This document shows, one piece after another, positions 13,462 to 14,857 of a stretch of 14,857 nt of DNA. The stretch is from JALZAA01 sp046724435 (GTDB lineage: Bacteria > Actinomycetota > Acidimicrobiia > IMCC26256 > JACDBD01). Location: NCBI GenBank assembly GCA_046724435.1, contig JBKOWN010000064.1:1-14857 (forward strand), in the 5' to 3' direction. Within the stretch, counting starts at the first letter, position 1; each line of letters begins with the position of its first letter. The translations under genes and the position numbers were made by a program. A model generated the notes under the pieces. It saw only the letters and a program-made list of their open reading frames with translations, was not told where the DNA came from and did no database searches.

Positions 13462-14857
13462 ATGCCGACAACCGAGCACTACGACGTCGTCATCATCGGC
13501 AGCGGCGCGGGCGGCGGGACGCTGGCCTGGAAGCTGGCGCCTTCCGGCAAGCGCATCCTCCTGCTCGAGCGCGGAGGCTATCTCCCCCACGAGCGTGACA
13601 ACTGGGACACCACAGCCGTGTTCCTGCAGGGCAAGTACTCGACCGACGAGGAGTGGCGGGACAGGAAGGGCGACGACTTCACTCCCGAGCAGAACTACTA
13701 CGTCGGCGGCAACACGAAGTTCTACGGCGCCGCACTCCTCCGGCTCCGCCCGGAGGACTTCGGCGAGATCACCCACCACGGCGGGATCTCCCCCGCGTGG
13801 CCGCTCTCCTATGAGGACTACGAGCCCTGGTACGCCGAGGCGGAGCGTCTCTACTTCGTGCACGGGCAGGCGGGCGAGGATCCGACCGACGGCCCGCGCA
13901 GTGGCGACTACCCGTACCCGGCGATCAAGCACGAGCCGCGCATCCAGCAGCTGCACGACGACCTCGTGAAGCTCGGGCTACACCCGTCGCACCTGCCGGT
14001 CGGCGCCATGCTCGATCAGGACGCAGACGGGTCCGCCACCCACACCAGCCGGTGCATCCGGTGCGACCGCCTCGACGGCTTCCCGTGTCTGGTGGACGCC
14101 AAGGCGGACTCGCAGACGGTGTGCGTCGACCCCGCGCTCGCAGAGCATCCCAACCTCGAGCTCGTCACCGACGCCAAGGTCGAGCGACTCGAGACGGATG
14201 CCGCGGGACAGCGGGTCACCGCAGTCGTTGCGTCGATGGCCGACGGCTCCGAGGCGCGCTTCTCGGGTGACATCGTCGTGGCGTCGTGTGGCGCGTTGAA
14301 CTCGGCGCTGCTGCTGCTGCAGTCGGCCAACGACCGGCACCCCAACGGTCTCGCCAACGGCTCCGACCAGGTCGGCCGGAACTACATGCGCCACAACAAC
14401 ATGGCGCTGATGGCACTGTCGCGCGAACCGAACCCCACGCGCTTCCAGAAGACGCTGGCCCTGAACGACTGGTACTTGAAGGGCGACGACTGGGACTACC
14501 CGCTCGGGGGCATCCAGATGCTCGGGAAGTCGGACGGCATCCAGCTCCGGGCCATGGCGCCCCGCCGCGTCAAGTGGGGCGCAAAGCTCACACCGGAGGC
14601 ATCGCTCGAGACCGTCGCGCTGCACGGCGTCGACTTCTGGCTGTCCGCCGAAGACCTCCCCGAGCCGGAGAACCGGCTGACGATCGACGACGATGGCACC
14701 CCTCGCCTCGCCCTCAACGACGAGAACAACACCGAACCGCTGAAACGGCTCCGTAAGAAATTCGAATCGATGCTGGGCGACCTCGGCTTCGACGAGCACA
14801 CGCACCGGCGCAACGTGTACCTCCACGAGGGGATGGCCATCTCGGCGACGGCGCACC
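13462..14857 (+). CDS. GMC-family FAD oxidoreductase (C-terminus beyond window)
   Basis: 465 complete codons are visible and no stop is reached. The N-terminus has the FAD dinucleotide motif YDVVIIGSGAGGGTLA (7-22; glycines 13, 15, 18) and ribose-binding E36 in LLLERGG. QNYYVGGNTKFYGAALLRLR is the GMC signature stretch. A Cys cluster CIRCDRLDGFPC is typical of a GMC subgroup. GDIVVASCGALNSALLLLQS is the second conserved GMC motif. The visible end, HEGMAISATAH, is probably approaching the conserved 'H-Q-x-G-T' active-site segment. Members oxidise alcohols or sugars using FAD. Next to a glucose-dehydrogenase-like SDR and a GH15 enzyme, a sugar, sugar acid or polyol is a reasonable but unproven substrate. 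Little is missing: the family is normally about 500-560 residues. Confidence 0.92.
   Translation, partial: MPTTEHYDVVIIGSGAGGGTLAWKLAPSGKRILLLERGGYLPHERDNWDTTAVFLQGKYSTDEEWRDRKGDDFTPEQNYYVGGNTKFYGAALLRLRPEDFGEITHHGGISPAWPLSYEDYEPWYAEAERLYFVHGQAGEDPTDGPRSGDYPYPAIKHEPRIQQLHDDLVKLGLHPSHLPVGAMLDQDADGSATHTSRCIRCDRLDGFPCLVDAKADSQTVCVDPALAEHPNLELVTDAKVERLETDAAGQRVTAVVASMADGSEARFSGDIVVASCGALNSALLLLQSANDRHPNGLANGSDQVGRNYMRHNNMALMALSREPNPTRFQKTLALNDWYLKGDDWDYPLGGIQMLGKSDGIQLRAMAPRRVKWGAKLTPEASLETVALHGVDFWLSAEDLPEPENRLTIDDDGTPRLALNDENNTEPLKRLRKKFESMLGDLGFDEHTHRRNVYLHEGMAISATAH

Overview
The window comes from a high-GC bacterium, most likely an actinobacterium outside the well-known model genera. This is inferred from the base composition, the strong GC bias at third codon positions (which creates many long antisense shadow frames), an F420-dependent nitroreductase-family gene, a possible leaderless promoter, and several gene types common in soil Actinomycetota (SHOCT proteins, LAL regulators, GH15 enzymes, GMC oxidoreductases). 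No rRNA, tRNA, CRISPR array, transposase or phage gene is visible. The species cannot be named from this sequence.

Left part (1-4430). A minus-strand run reads, in transcription order: F420-type oxidoreductase (1914-1486), APH-family phosphotransferase (1481-657), SRPBCC-fold protein (577-92), and the N-terminus of an alpha/beta-hydrolase-like protein that leaves the window (95-1). The last two overlap by ATGA. Facing away from this run is a plus-strand tandem-ACT protein (1981-2355). It converges, with only 5 bp between stops, on a minus-strand pair: an EF-Tu domain II-like protein (3458-3198) followed by a TesB-type acyl-CoA thioesterase (3176-2361). A 172-bp divergent control region full of palindromes then leads to a plus-strand pair, a SHOCT-domain membrane protein and an NTF2-like protein, closed by a short hairpin terminator at about 4411-4431.

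Middle (4465-9253). Four plus-strand genes are packed without gaps: a LAL-type LuxR ATPase/regulator, a DHA2-like MFS transporter, a 59-residue single-helix protein, and a TVGYGD-filter potassium channel. Junctions are 0 bp, a 4-bp overlap and a 37-bp overlap, so this looks like one operon in which a signalling ATPase governs membrane transport.

Right part (9299-14857). A minus-strand GH15 glucoamylase/trehalase is followed by a second MFS transporter whose ribosome binding site overlaps the GH15 stop. Divergent from them is a plus-strand pair: a glucose-1-dehydrogenase-like SDR and a GMC flavin oxidoreductase, cut by the window end. A plausible theme is release of glucose from an alpha-glucoside such as trehalose and its direct oxidation.

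The two divergent control regions (3459-3630 and 12535-12683) share an 18-base element (15 matches) at almost the same distance, 77 and 78 bases, from the plus-strand start codon. Each is embedded in an inverted repeat, which hints that the SHOCT/EF-like genes and the GH15/SDR/GMC genes share a regulator or sigma factor. A 20-base exact repeat brackets the second MFS gene, one copy lying in the GH15 3' end, and may record a rearrangement.
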